NCBI RefSeq assembly: GCF_000797445.1 | Contig: NZ_JSWF01000032.1 | Coordinates: 124,001 to 188,000 of the forward strand | Length of the DNA stretch: 64,000 bases | Origin: Lacinutrix jangbogonensis | Lineage (GTDB): Bacteria; Bacteroidota; Bacteroidia; Flavobacteriales; Flavobacteriaceae | Reading direction: 5' to 3' | Part shown: piece by piece, positions 1 through 8,130 of the stretch | Layout: each line of letters begins with the position of its first letter | Position numbering within the stretch: the first letter of the stretch is position 1 | Program-made: the position numbers and the translations under genes | The notes under the pieces: generated by a model | Databases searched by the model: none | Told to the model about the DNA's origin: nothing | Seen by the model: the letters and a program-made list of their open reading frames with translations, nothing else

Positions 1-1215
1 GTAAAAACAAACCAGTTAGATGCAAAACTAGACTATTGGAATATTCTAAATAAAAAGAGTGATATAAACTTTACATTGGGTACAATATATAGTAATCAAC
101 AATTCGATTCTAATATATTTCAGACATTAGATGATGGTAGTGAGTTAGATACCGATTCAAGTATTCCTGGAATATCAGATGTTAATGATGTAAGATACAC
201 GTTTAGCGATGTTTATTTAGGGTTACATTATCGTTATAAAACAGGTAAATTTACTATAAGTCCGGGTGTATCTGGTCATGCTTACAGTGTAACAAACGAC
301 CAATTAAATATTGAAACTAAAGACAACTTCTTTAGATTATTACCAGATTTAAATGTGAGAGTGCAATTAAAAACGTCTGAAAACTTAAACTTTTCTTACC
401 GTATGCAAACGCAATTTACAGATGTTAATCAATTTGCAAGAGGTGTAGTTTTAAATAATTACAATTCAACATTTGTAGGTAATCCAGGCTTAGAGAATTC
501 ATTATCTCACAACTTGAACTTGAGATATTTTAGTTTTAATATGTTTAATTATACAAATGTTTTTGCGTTTTTAAATTATAGTAAAAATATTGATAATATA
601 AGAACACAATCTGTTTTTCAACCAGGTTCTGTTATTAGAACTAGTACACCTTTTAATTCTGGATTAGCAGATGAAACGTTTACAGCAAGCGGTCGTTTTC
701 AAAGACGTTTTGGAAAGTTGCAAGCGAGTATAAGAGGTAGCTTTAATTATTCTAAATTTAACCAATTCATTAATGATCGATTATCTGTAAACGAAAATTT
801 CTCTCAAACATATACACCAACTTTACGTTCTAATTTTAGAGACGCACCTAATTTCGAGTTAAGTTACAGGTATAGCGTTAGTAAAAATAATCAAGGTGAT
901 AGAAGTACCGATATTTTAACCAATAGCCCATCTGTAGAGTTTGATGCATTAATCTTTAAAAAGTTTACTTTTAAAACAGATTATGGTTACACAAGACAAA
1001 CGGTTGGAGACAATACCAACAGCTTTGGACTTTTAAACGCCAATTTAATTTACAGAAAAGAAAACGATAGTAAATGGGAGTACGAAATAAAAGCAACAAA
1101 CATATTAGATGTAGACTCAAATCTAACCAATAATGTTGGTGGATTCTCAGTAAGTACTAGTGAGTACTTTATACAACCAAGATTTTTAACGTTTAGAGCT
1201 ATCTATAATTTATAA
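1..1215 (+). CDS. Outer-membrane beta-barrel / TonB-dependent receptor-like protein, C-terminal part
   Basis: The frame is open from the first base of the window, so this is the last 404 residues of a longer protein. Nearly the whole stretch is alternating polar/aromatic beta-strand sequence with many Asn, Tyr and Phe residues, and it ends in an aromatic-rich strand (FRAIYNL), as expected for a Bacteroidota outer-membrane barrel. This resembles the C-terminal barrel of TonB-dependent receptors that begin with a carboxypeptidase-regulatory-like domain, but the plug and N-terminal domain lie outside the window, so substrate and subfamily cannot be assigned. Some Met-initiated or TTG-initiated calls near base 76 would be artefacts of the window edge. 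A terminator shared with the convergent nitroreductase follows. Confidence 0.75.
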   Translation, partial: VKTNQLDAKLDYWNILNKKSDINFTLGTIYSNQQFDSNIFQTLDDGSELDTDSSIPGISDVNDVRYTFSDVYLGLHYRYKTGKFTISPGVSGHAYSVTNDQLNIETKDNFFRLLPDLNVRVQLKTSENLNFSYRMQTQFTDVNQFARGVVLNNYNSTFVGNPGLENSLSHNLNLRYFSFNMFNYTNVFAFLNYSKNIDNIRTQSVFQPGSVIRTSTPFNSGLADETFTASGRFQRRFGKLQASIRGSFNYSKFNQFINDRLSVNENFSQTYTPTLRSNFRDAPNFELSYRYSVSKNNQGDRSTDILTNSPSVEFDALIFKKFTFKTDYGYTRQTVGDNTNSFGLLNANLIYRKENDSKWEYEIKATNILDVDSNLTNNVGGFSVSTSEYFIQPRFLTFRAIYNL

Positions 1216-1217
1216 TT

Positions 1218-1311
1218 GGGCGTTACCAAAACATGCTAAAAAGCATGATTCGGCCAGGCTCTCGGCAGTCGCTCTCTTCGAGGAGCTTCAACAATGCCTC
1301 CATCCTTAACG
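1218..1311 (+). repeat. Dispersed structured intergenic element, copy A
   Basis: This element begins with GGGCGTTAC and ends with CCTTAACG. In between are a local hairpin (ACATGCT / AGCATG), then GGCTCTCGGCAGTCGCTC, a small GAGGAGC stem side and TGCCTCCATCC. The same architecture recurs at 29080-29177, inverted at 10871-10944, and in a longer variant at 13944-14109. It lies between two convergent genes. Confidence 0.75.
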
Positions 1312-1316
1312 TAAAC

Positions 1317-1346
1317 AAAAAAGCGAGCATAAAGCTCGCTTTTTTT
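1317..1346. terminator. Bidirectional rho-independent terminator
   Basis: AGCGAGC, a five-base loop, GCTCGCT and then six T, preceded by a run of A. It can therefore end transcription from both sides, serving the receptor gene on the plus strand and the nitroreductase on the minus strand. Confidence 0.85.
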
Positions 1347-2073
1347 ATACTTTAAAGTATACGTCTTCAAAAGGAACTCTAAATCTTGTGCCATAAATAC
1401 CTTCAGGTTTTCTAATACCGCAACTAATAATCATATTTATTTCTGCGCCTTTTGGTAATCCTAATATTTTTTTTACTCTCAAGGTATCACTGCCTTCCAT
1501 TGGGCAAGTGTCGTAATTAATTTCAGACATGCTAAGCATGAAATTCTCAGCAGCTAATCCAGCGCTTTTGTGGGCAACAATTCTCATATCGCTAGTCCTA
1601 GCTTGTCTGTAAATAGGCTTGAAAAGTCCAATAATTTGAAAAGCCCAATATTTTAGATACCCCAAAAGACCAAAAAAATCAATATAAATAGTTGGTATTA
1701 TTTTGTTGTAATAATCCGTTGCCATTTTTTTGCGTTTGTGCTCTCTTTCTGTTAAATCAGGCTTGTTATAAACGCTATTTAAAAAACTAATATTTGCTTT
1801 AGCACGCTGTCTCCATAAATCTTTTCTTGTAACTATAACGACGAGTTGTTTTGCTGTTTTTGCAGCATTTTGGTTAAAACAAGCTTTTGATAATTTGTTT
1901 AGTATGTCTTTATCGGTAACATGATAAAACTCCCATAGTTGTAAATTACTACTTGTAGGCGCCAAAGAGGCATTGTAAAGACACTGTTTTACTTTTTTAG
2001 TATCAATTTCCGTGTCTTGGTATACTCTAGTTGAGCGTCTATATTCAATTGCTTCTGTAACGGTTTTCTTCAT
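1345..2073 (-). CDS. Nitroreductase family protein (FMN-dependent)
   Basis: A 242-residue protein of the nitroreductase fold. The N-terminal motif EYRRSTRVY matches the FMN-phosphate-binding RRSxR signature. APTSSNLQLWEF matches the APSxxNxQPWxF pattern, and AGLAAENFMLSM matches the helix of the GxAxQNxLL type. Such enzymes use NAD(P)H to reduce nitroaromatics, quinones or flavins; the substrate cannot be told from sequence. The start was placed at MKKTVTEAIEYRRS because an in-frame upstream Met would add 15 hydrophobic residues not seen in the family. A hydrophobic insert of about 25 residues (YIDFFGLLGYLKYW) lies in the middle and is unusual for the minimal family. The gene stands alone. 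Confidence 0.85.
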   Translation of the reverse strand: MKKTVTEAIEYRRSTRVYQDTEIDTKKVKQCLYNASLAPTSSNLQLWEFYHVTDKDILNKLSKACFNQNAAKTAKQLVVIVTRKDLWRQRAKANISFLNSVYNKPDLTEREHKRKKMATDYYNKIIPTIYIDFFGLLGYLKYWAFQIIGLFKPIYRQARTSDMRIVAHKSAGLAAENFMLSMSEINYDTCPMEGSDTLRVKKILGLPKGAEINMIISCGIRKPEGIYGTRFRVPFEDVYFKV

Positions 2074-2170
2074 GCCTAAATATAGATTAAAAATTAATAC
2101 ATTTATAATAACCAACACGACGTTCCTGATGTTGGACCTCAGGATAGAATTTTTCGTATTATATAAAAAT

Positions 2171-2202
2171 AAAAAAGTCTATACTCTCGTATAGACTTTT
2201 AG
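2171..2202. terminator. Terminator downstream of tRNA-Tyr
   Basis: A 12-base stem AAAAGTCTATAC / GTATAGACTTTT with a TCTC loop, flanked by A on the left and T on the right. It is placed to end the minus-strand tRNA transcript. Confidence 0.75.
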
Positions 2203-2211
2203 ATTAAAATG

Positions 2212-2293
<82 letters not shown>

Positions 2294-2346
2294 AATAATC
2301 GATTGCAAATATATTATTTAAATGATACTTTTAAACAGTTTAGCGC

Positions 2347-2375
2347 AAAAAAAAGCCTCTTTTTTCAGAGGCTTT
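2347..2375 (-). terminator. Terminator of metK
   Basis: On the minus strand: AAAGCCTC, a short loop, GAGGCTTT, followed by eight T. It lies 25 bases past the metK stop codon. Confidence 0.85.
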
Positions 2376-2399
2376 AGTATCTGTTTTAGTATCAGTTTA

Positions 2400-3656
2400 T
2401 TACAGTTTAAATTCAGCTTTTACCTTATCAATATAATCTAGTTTTTCCCAAGTAAATAGTTCAACATCCATAGTAATGTCTCCACCATTAGGTCGAGAGA
2501 ACGTTTTAGTGACCGTTTCGTTTACTCTTCCCATATGTCCATAAGCAGCAGTTTCGCTGTACATTGGATTACGCAATTTTAAACGCGCTTCTATAGCAGC
2601 CGGTCTCATATCAAATATCTTAGAAACTTTCTCTGCTATTTCCCCGTCTGTCATGTTAAATGGGCAAGTACCATAAGTGTCAACAAAAATCCCCATAGGT
2701 TCTACAACACCAATCGCGTAAGAAACCTGAACGAGTAGTTCATCGCAAACACCAGCAGCAACTAAATTTTTAGCGATATGTCTTGTCGCATAAGCAGCGC
2801 TTCTATCTACTTTACTAGGATCTTTTCCTGAAAAAGCACCACCACCATGAGCTCCTTTTCCACCATATGTATCAACAATAATCTTACGTCCGGTTAATCC
2901 TGTGTCTCCATGTGGTCCACCAATAACAAATTTCCCTGTCGGATTAATATGATATTTTATTTTGTCATTAAACAATGCTTGGATTGATTCTGGTTGTTTT
3001 GCAATAACTCTTGGTATTAATATGTCAACAATATCTTTTCTGATTTTAGCTAGCATAACTTCATCATTACTATCAAAATCGTCATGTTGTGTAGAAACAA
3101 CAATAGAGTCAATACGTTGTGGTACGTTGTCATCACTATACTCAATTGTTACCTGACTTTTAGAATCTGGTCTTATGTAGGTAATGTCTTTGTTCTCGCG
3201 ACGTAACTCTGCTAATTCAATTAGAATTATATGAGATAAATCTAAAGCCAAAGGCATATAGTTTTCAGTTTCACGGGTTGCGTAACCAAACATCATGCCT
3301 TGATCTCCAGCACCTTGTTCTTCTTTTGTGTCACGATCTACACCACGATTAATATCGTCACTCTGTTCGTGAATAGCGCTAAAAACGCCACAAGAATTAC
3401 CATCAAACATATATTCGCTTTTTGTATAGCCAATTTTGTTTATAGTATCTCTTGCAATTTTCTGTACATCTAAATAGGTGTTAGATTTTACTTCACCTGC
3501 AAGTACAACTTGACCGGTAGTAACAAGCGTTTCGCAAGCGACCTTAGATTCGCTGTCGAAAGCTAAAAAATTATCAATTAATGCGTCACTAATTTGATCT
3601 GCAACTTTGTCTGGATGTCCTTCAGAAACACTTTCTGATGTAAATAAGTATGCCAT
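2400..3656 (-). CDS. metK: S-adenosylmethionine synthase
   Basis: MetK makes S-adenosylmethionine from methionine and ATP in the cytoplasm. The 418-residue protein starts with the family signature [18 protein letters not shown] (methionine/ATP site), and continues with [12 protein letters not shown] (signature 1) and [19 protein letters not shown] (signature 2, P-loop-like). Length is usual for Bacteroidota MetK. The gene is monocistronic: it has its own terminator and is transcribed away from metY. Its 5' leader, about 100 bases, contains a SAM-II riboswitch, so the enzyme appears to be repressed by its own product. The ATG follows directly on an A/T-rich leader without Shine-Dalgarno, as usual here. 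Confidence 0.98.
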   Translation of the reverse strand: MAYLFTSESVSEGHPDKVADQISDALIDNFLAFDSESKVACETLVTTGQVVLAGEVKSNTYLDVQKIARDTINKIGYTKSEYMFDGNSCGVFSAIHEQSDDINRGVDRDTKEEQGAGDQGMMFGYATRETENYMPLALDLSHIILIELAELRRENKDITYIRPDSKSQVTIEYSDDNVPQRIDSIVVSTQHDDFDSNDEVMLAKIRKDIVDILIPRVIAKQPESIQALFNDKIKYHINPTGKFVIGGPHGDTGLTGRKIIVDTYGGKGAHGGGAFSGKDPSKVDRSAAYATRHIAKNLVAAGVCDELLVQVSYAIGVVEPMGIFVDTYGTCPFNMTDGEIAEKVSKIFDMRPAAIEARLKLRNPMYSETAAYGHMGRVNETVTKTFSRPNGGDITMDVELFTWEKLDYIDKVKAEFKL

Positions 3657-3708
3657 AATTTTATTTTATAATATTTATGGATTTGACGAGAGCGTCGAAG
3701 GAAGTTTA

Positions 3709-3760
3709 CACTGCCTTTAGCATTTTTTAATGAGGTTGCAATCAGTCAAATCCGTCCTCG
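3709..3760 (-). ncRNA. SAM-II riboswitch in the metK leader
   Basis: Read on the minus strand: stem P1 GAGG pairs with CCTC. The loop contains GGATTTGACTGATTGCAA, and the segment after P1 contains ATGCTAAAGG followed by CAGT. ACTG in the loop can pair with CAGT to form the pseudoknot typical of SAM-II. The spaced blocks ATTT, ATTGCA and GCTAAA are the conserved SAM-II positions as I remember them. It lies about 55 bases upstream of the metK start, close enough for SAM binding to mask translation initiation. A TATTTTTG box just upstream (about 3774-3781 on the minus strand) could be the -7 element. Confidence 0.8.
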
Positions 3761-3917
3761 AAATTAATATTAGCAAAAATATAAAAATAATGTGGAAAGA
3801 AATTTGTTTTTACGTTTTTTGTGAAAATTTTGTTTTGTAACACGAAGTAATTAGATTTTTTTTCTAAAAAGTTCTTATATTATAAAGTATTAATGAAAAT
3901 TAATCTAAATTATTAGG

Positions 3918-3945
3918 TTGTGTAAAATATTTTTCACAATATTTG
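3918..3945 (+). promoter_or_regulatory. Putative promoter of the metY operon
   Basis: TTG, 17 bases, AATATTTG. This is a one-mismatch fit to the Bacteroidota -33/-7 pattern (TTG ... TAnnTTTG), located about 30 bases upstream of the SAM-I aptamer. Confidence 0.45.
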
Positions 3946-3974
3946 CATTCACAAAGTTCAAAACTTTATTTAAA

Positions 3975-4096
3975 TGTTATCAAGAAAGGTGGAGGGATTA
4001 GACCCTTTGAAGCCTTAGCAACCCTTAGATTTACTAAGAAGGTGCTAATTTCTACCTGAAATCGCGAGTCATTTTTCGCAAATTCGGATAGATAAC
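3975..4096 (+). ncRNA. SAM-I (S-box) riboswitch upstream of metY
   Basis: P1 is GTTATC / GATAAC. The S-box core reads AAGAAAGGTGGAGGGA, then GACCCTTTGAAGCC and TTAGCAACCC, which are the conserved SAM-I blocks (AAGAGAGGTGGAGGGA, GATGAAACC, GGCAACC) with small changes. Two further hairpins (TTAGA/TCTAA-type P3 and CGCGAG/TTCGCA P4 region) follow before P1 closes. It controls the transcript that carries metY and the following methionine genes. Confidence 0.93.
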
Positions 4097-4103
4097 CAAA
4101 CGT

Positions 4104-4130
4104 AATCACCCATCTGTGATTGCTGTTTTT
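4104..4130 (+). terminator. Possible expression-platform terminator of the SAM-I riboswitch
   Basis: AATCAC, a six-base loop, GTGATT, then GCTG and five T, beginning eight bases after the aptamer closes. The stem is short (6-7 pairs), so it is only a candidate; a competing pairing with the 3' side of P1 is not obvious by eye. Confidence 0.45.
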
Positions 4131-4207
4131 CTTATAACATTTTTCTATTAGATGCTTTTTAGCACAATTATTAATTAGAGCTTTTTTACCTGTTCCTTTA
4201 GAGAGGT

Positions 4208-4231
4208 CAAAACTGTTTTTTAACAGTTTTG
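4208..4231 (+). repeat. Perfect 10-bp hairpin just upstream of metY start
   Basis: CAAAACTGTT, TTTT loop, AACAGTTTTG, flanked on both sides by GAGAGG. It ends 25 bases before the metY ATG and could influence translation or mRNA stability. No T-run follows, so it is not an intrinsic terminator. Confidence 0.6.
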
Positions 4232-4256
4232 GGAGAGGCTCAAAAAACTTAGAAAA

Positions 4257-5549
4257 ATGAGTGCACAAAAATTTGCAACCCAAGCGCTGCACGCCGGGCA
4301 CGACACAACAAAAACAGGAGGAACCAGAGCGGTTCCTATTTATCAATCTACAGCATATGTTTTCGACGATTCAGACGATGCGGCTGGTAGATTTAATCTT
4401 TCCGTTCCCGGATTTATTTATACACGACTAAATAATCCAACAAACGACATTTTAGAGCAACGTATTGCAGCGCTCGAAGGCGGTGTTGGCGCAGTAGCAA
4501 CTGCTTCAGGTACAGCAGCAATTTCTACAACATTATTAACCTTATTAAAAGCAGGAGATCATATTGTGGCATCAAGTAGTCTGTACGGTGGGACTTATAA
4601 TTTATTAAGTGTGACTTTGCCAAGACATGGAATTACAACAACATTTGTAGATCCTTCAAATCCAGAAAATTTTAGTAAAGCAGCACAGCAAAATACACGA
4701 ACTATTTTTGTTGAATCTCTAGGTAACCCAAAACTAGATGTTTTAGATTTAGAGGCTATTTCTAGGGAAGCTAAAGCAAAAAAAATCCCATTAATTGTAG
4801 ATAATACAGTAGCTACACCATATTTGTTAAATCCTATTGCGCATGGCGCAAATATTGTTATTCATTCATTAACCAAATATATTAACGGTAATGGAACCTC
4901 TCTAGGAGGTATTATTGTAGATGCCGGAACATTTGATTGGACAAACGGAAAATTTCCAGAATTTACAGAGCCTTCCGATGGTTACCATGGTTTAGTCTAT
5001 AGTGAAGTTATTGGAGCAGCCGCATTTATTGCAAAAATTAGAATTGAAGGATTAAGAGATTATGGTGCTGCATTAAGTCCGTTTAATGCTTTTCAAATCA
5101 TACAGGGATTAGAAACATTAGAATTACGAATTCTTAAACATAGTAAAAATGCATTAGAATTAGCGAGATGGTTACAAGAACAACCAGAAGTGACTTGGGT
5201 AAATTATCCCGGTTTACGAACTAGTAAATATCATAATCTGGCTCAAAGATACTTGCCGAAAGGACAAAGTGGTATTGTTACTTTTGGGGTTGTAGGTGGT
5301 TACGAGTCTGCAAAAGCGATAGCAGATACAACAAAACTATTCTCACTGTTAGCGAATATTGGAGATACAAAATCGTTAATTATTCATCCAGCAAGCACAA
5401 CACATCAGCAATTAAGTGACGCTGCGCAAGAAACTACAGGTGTTACAAAAGACTTGATTAGATTATCCGTCGGCATTGAGCATATTGACGATTTAAAATC
5501 GGATTTAAAAGAAGCGCTTACACTAGTTAATAAAACGGTTCTAGCTTAA
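4257..5549 (+). CDS. metY: O-acetylhomoserine aminocarboxypropyltransferase (homocysteine synthase)
   Basis: A PLP enzyme of the Cys/Met metabolism family that makes homocysteine from O-acetylhomoserine and sulfide. The 430-residue length and the start FATQALHAGHD are typical of MetY rather than of the shorter cystathionine synthases. ASGTAAISTTLL binds the PLP phosphate, LIVDNTVATPYLL carries the Asp that contacts the pyridine nitrogen, and IHSLTKYINGNGTSLGG contains the Schiff-base Lys. It is the first gene after the SAM-I riboswitch, so sulfur assimilation into homocysteine should fall when SAM is high. The next gene begins about 90 bases later after a hairpin. Confidence 0.96.
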   Translation: MSAQKFATQALHAGHDTTKTGGTRAVPIYQSTAYVFDDSDDAAGRFNLSVPGFIYTRLNNPTNDILEQRIAALEGGVGAVATASGTAAISTTLLTLLKAGDHIVASSSLYGGTYNLLSVTLPRHGITTTFVDPSNPENFSKAAQQNTRTIFVESLGNPKLDVLDLEAISREAKAKKIPLIVDNTVATPYLLNPIAHGANIVIHSLTKYINGNGTSLGGIIVDAGTFDWTNGKFPEFTEPSDGYHGLVYSEVIGAAAFIAKIRIEGLRDYGAALSPFNAFQIIQGLETLELRILKHSKNALELARWLQEQPEVTWVNYPGLRTSKYHNLAQRYLPKGQSGIVTFGVVGGYESAKAIADTTKLFSLLANIGDTKSLIIHPASTTHQQLSDAAQETTGVTKDLIRLSVGIEHIDDLKSDLKEALTLVNKTVLA

Positions 5550-5581
5550 AAAAATTTAATTTTAATTATTTAATAGAAATA

Positions 5582-5616
5582 GCTTCACATTCTATTTGTT
5601 ATTTAAAATGTGAAGC
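5582..5616 (+). repeat. Intergenic inverted repeat between metY and osmC-like gene
   Basis: GCTTCACATT and AATGTGAAGC form a perfect 10-bp stem with a 15-base AT-rich loop. No T-run follows, so it may be an mRNA-processing or stability hairpin, or an operator. Confidence 0.6.
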
Positions 5617-5636
5617 CTATTTCAAATTCAAAAAAC

Positions 5637-6089
5637 ATGAGTGATTTAAAATTTACAGTCACAGGGAAAAGTACTTCTGCTACACAATTTATAGGAGAAG
5701 CAAGGCAATTTAAATTAATAGTTGATGAGCCGGAAGCTTTAAATGGGACCGACGAGGATGCTAATCCCGTAGAATATATTCTTGCAGGCTTTGCTGGCTG
5801 TGTTAATGTTGTTGGCCATTTAGTAGCAAAAGAGCTAGGCTTTAAAATAGATAAATTAAATATAGAGGTTTCAGGATATATTAATCCAAACAAATTTTTA
5901 GGTGCTTCAAATAACGAAAGAGCAGGTTTTAAAAGCATAGAATTGAATCTGGTGCCGGAGACTGAAGCGAGTATAGAAATATTAGTTAAATGGTTGGAAA
6001 TTGTTGAAGCGCGTTGTCCAGTGAGAGATAATTTATCTAATAAAACACCAATAAAAATCTCAGTAGAAAAAGAATACAATCTTAAATAG
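5637..6089 (+). CDS. OsmC family protein
   Basis: A 150-residue OsmC/Ohr-fold protein. Two cysteines sit in the family's positions: FAGCVNVVGHL (peroxidatic-type, residue about 52) and EARCPVRDN (residue about 127). Members with known activity reduce hydroperoxides with a dithiol partner, but many, like YhfA, are of unknown role. The start MSDLKFTVTG was preferred over a Met nine codons upstream because it follows an A-rich track and matches usual family length. It lies inside the methionine operon, three bases before metX, so it is probably co-regulated by SAM. That suggests a role in sulfur or thiol chemistry, which is inference from position only. Confidence 0.85.
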   Translation: MSDLKFTVTGKSTSATQFIGEARQFKLIVDEPEALNGTDEDANPVEYILAGFAGCVNVVGHLVAKELGFKIDKLNIEVSGYINPNKFLGASNNERAGFKSIELNLVPETEASIEILVKWLEIVEARCPVRDNLSNKTPIKISVEKEYNLK

Positions 6090-6092
6090 AAA

Positions 6093-7112
6093 ATGAAAGG
6101 TTTACAATACATAAACATACCAGATTTTATAAACCAAAAAGGTGAAACCGTTAATATAAAATTGTCATACCAATTATTTGGACTCGCCTTACATACTGCA
6201 CCAATTATATTGGTGAACCATGCTTTAACAGGGAATTCTATGGTGACAGGAGATCAAGGTTGGTGGAACAATTTAATAGGAGATAATAAATGTATTGATA
6301 CATTGAATTATACTGTTTTGGCTTTTAATATCCCAGGAAATGGGTTTGATAATTTAAAGGAAAACCAAATCTTTAATTACAAAGATTTTACTGCTCGTAA
6401 TATTGCCGAAATTTTTTTGGAAGGACTTAAAAATTTAAAAATAGAGACTCTTTTTGCTGTAATTGGCGGTTCTGTTGGTGGCGGAATAGCTTGGGAATTG
6501 GCAGTGTTAAGACCAGATTTAATTCAACATTTAATTACGATTGCAACAGATTGGAAAGTAACAGATTGGCTCATTGCAAATTGTCATATTCAAGATGCAA
6601 TTTTAAATAATTCTAGTGCGCCTTTATCAGATGCTAGAATGCATGCGATGACGTTGTACAGAACACCAGAATCTTTAACTCATAAGTTTAAAAGTAGTGA
6701 GAATTACGATGCGTCACATAATGTAGAAAATTGGTTGAATCACCATGGCAAAACCTTAAATGAACGTTTCAGTGTGTCTGCCTATAAACTAATGAATCAA
6801 ATACTAAGAACTATAGATATTACTAGAGACCGTTCTTCTTTTAAAGAAGTTGCTTGTGAGATTAGTGCAACAATTCATATTATAACAATAAATAGTGATT
6901 TGTTTTTTAAACCTGAAGAAAACTGGGAAACCTATATCGACTTGAAATCGGTAAAACCAAATGTAACTATTGGAGAAATAAAATCTATTCATGGCCACGA
7001 TGCTTTTTTAATTGAATTTGAACAACTTTCAAAATTATTAAAACCAATTTTTGAAGTCAAAACTATCGATAAACAAACCGAATATAACAGTAGACTTAAA
7101 AAGTGTATATGA
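6093..7112 (+). CDS. metX: Alpha/beta hydrolase, homoserine O-acetyltransferase-like (MetX family)
   Basis: The fold and motifs are those of MetX: NHALTGNS near the start (oxyanion region), nucleophile elbow GGSVGGGIAWE (usual MetX: GGSMGG), the acid in TINSDLFFKPEE and the catalytic His in HGHDAFLIEFE. MetX transfers acetyl from acetyl-CoA to homoserine, supplying the substrate of MetY. The position after metY supports this. At 339 residues it is slightly short and fairly divergent in the lid region, so another acyltransferase or esterase activity cannot be excluded. The stop TGA overlaps the next ATG as ATGA, indicating translational coupling to metH. Confidence 0.82.
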   Translation: MKGLQYINIPDFINQKGETVNIKLSYQLFGLALHTAPIILVNHALTGNSMVTGDQGWWNNLIGDNKCIDTLNYTVLAFNIPGNGFDNLKENQIFNYKDFTARNIAEIFLEGLKNLKIETLFAVIGGSVGGGIAWELAVLRPDLIQHLITIATDWKVTDWLIANCHIQDAILNNSSAPLSDARMHAMTLYRTPESLTHKFKSSENYDASHNVENWLNHHGKTLNERFSVSAYKLMNQILRTIDITRDRSSFKEVACEISATIHIITINSDLFFKPEENWETYIDLKSVKPNVTIGEIKSIHGHDAFLIEFEQLSKLLKPIFEVKTIDKQTEYNSRLKKCI

Positions 7113-8119
7113 ATACAATAAACGAAGCCATTCAAAAAAGAATTTTAGTTTTAGATGGAGCTATGGGAACCATGTTACAACGCTATAAATTTACGGAAGC
7201 CGATTTTCGTGGTGAACGTTTTAATAACTATCCATCACCTTTGCAAGGTAATAACGATTTGTTATCCCTAACCCAGCCGAAAGCAATTGCAGATATTCAT
7301 AGAAAATATTTTGAAGCTGGGGCAGATATAGTTGAGACCAATACCTTTTCAGGCACTACAATCGCGATGGCAGATTACGGTATGGAAGACTTGGTTTACG
7401 AGTTAAATTATGAATCGGCTAAAATAGCAAAACAAGTTGCAGACGAGTTTACAAAGCAAAATCCGGATAGGCCGCGCTTTGTAGCCGGAAGTATTGGTCC
7501 AACCAATAGAACGGCAAGTTTATCTCCAGATGTTAATAGACCAGAGTATCGCGCGATAACTTTCAAAGAATTAAGAATAGCATATAAGCAACAAGTAGAG
7601 GCTTTATTAGATGGTGGAGTAGATGTTTTGTTAGTAGAAACGATATTCGATACGTTAAACGCAAAAGCAGCACTATTCGCTATTGAAGAAGTAAAAGAAG
7701 AACGCAATATTACTATTCCAATTATGGTGTCTGGTACCATTACAGATGCCTCTGGTCGCACATTATCTGGACAAACAGTAGAAGCTTTTCTTGCTTCAGT
7801 TTCACACATTCCTTTACTAAGTGTTGGTTTTAATTGTGCTTTAGGAGCAGAACAATTACAACCTTATTTAAAACGCTTAGCACATGAAACAGAATTTTAT
7901 ACGTCTGCACATCCAAATGCTGGATTACCAAATGCGTTTGGGGAATACGAAGAATCTGCAGAAGAAATGCAAGGTTATATCGAGTCGTATTTAAAAGACA
8001 ATTTAATAAATATTATAGGTGGTTGTTGTGGTACAAACCCAGATCACATTAAAGCCATTGCAGAAGTAGCTGCAAAATACAAACCACGCCAAATTCCTGT
8101 GCAGGCAGGAACCTCATAA
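7109..8119 (+). CDS. metH: Methionine synthase, homocysteine-binding module (split MetH, N-terminal part)
   Basis: A 336-residue homocysteine S-methyltransferase domain. It starts with [16 protein letters not shown]. It has ETNTFSGTT, the first zinc ligand in VGFNCALG and the paired cysteines in [11 protein letters not shown], the three-Cys zinc site that activates homocysteine. In the one-chain MetH of proteobacteria this is the first of four modules; here it is a separate protein. The other modules are encoded 11 bases downstream. The start was set at ATG 7109, overlapping the metX stop, rather than the GTG two codons earlier. Confidence 0.95.
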   Translation: MNTINEAIQKRILVLDGAMGTMLQRYKFTEADFRGERFNNYPSPLQGNNDLLSLTQPKAIADIHRKYFEAGADIVETNTFSGTTIAMADYGMEDLVYELNYESAKIAKQVADEFTKQNPDRPRFVAGSIGPTNRTASLSPDVNRPEYRAITFKELRIAYKQQVEALLDGGVDVLLVETIFDTLNAKAALFAIEEVKEERNITIPIMVSGTITDASGRTLSGQTVEAFLASVSHIPLLSVGFNCALGAEQLQPYLKRLAHETEFYTSAHPNAGLPNAFGEYEESAEEMQGYIESYLKDNLINIIGGCCGTNPDHIKAIAEVAAKYKPRQIPVQAGTS

Positions 8120-8130
8120 ATACGAGTTCT

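Noticed and set aside
3966-4346. 126-codon minus-strand ORF
   Set aside because: It is antisense to the SAM-I riboswitch and the metY start; the riboswitch explains the conserved sequence.
5603-6118. 171-codon minus-strand ORF
   Set aside because: Complement of the osmC-like gene, which has clear motifs on the plus strand.
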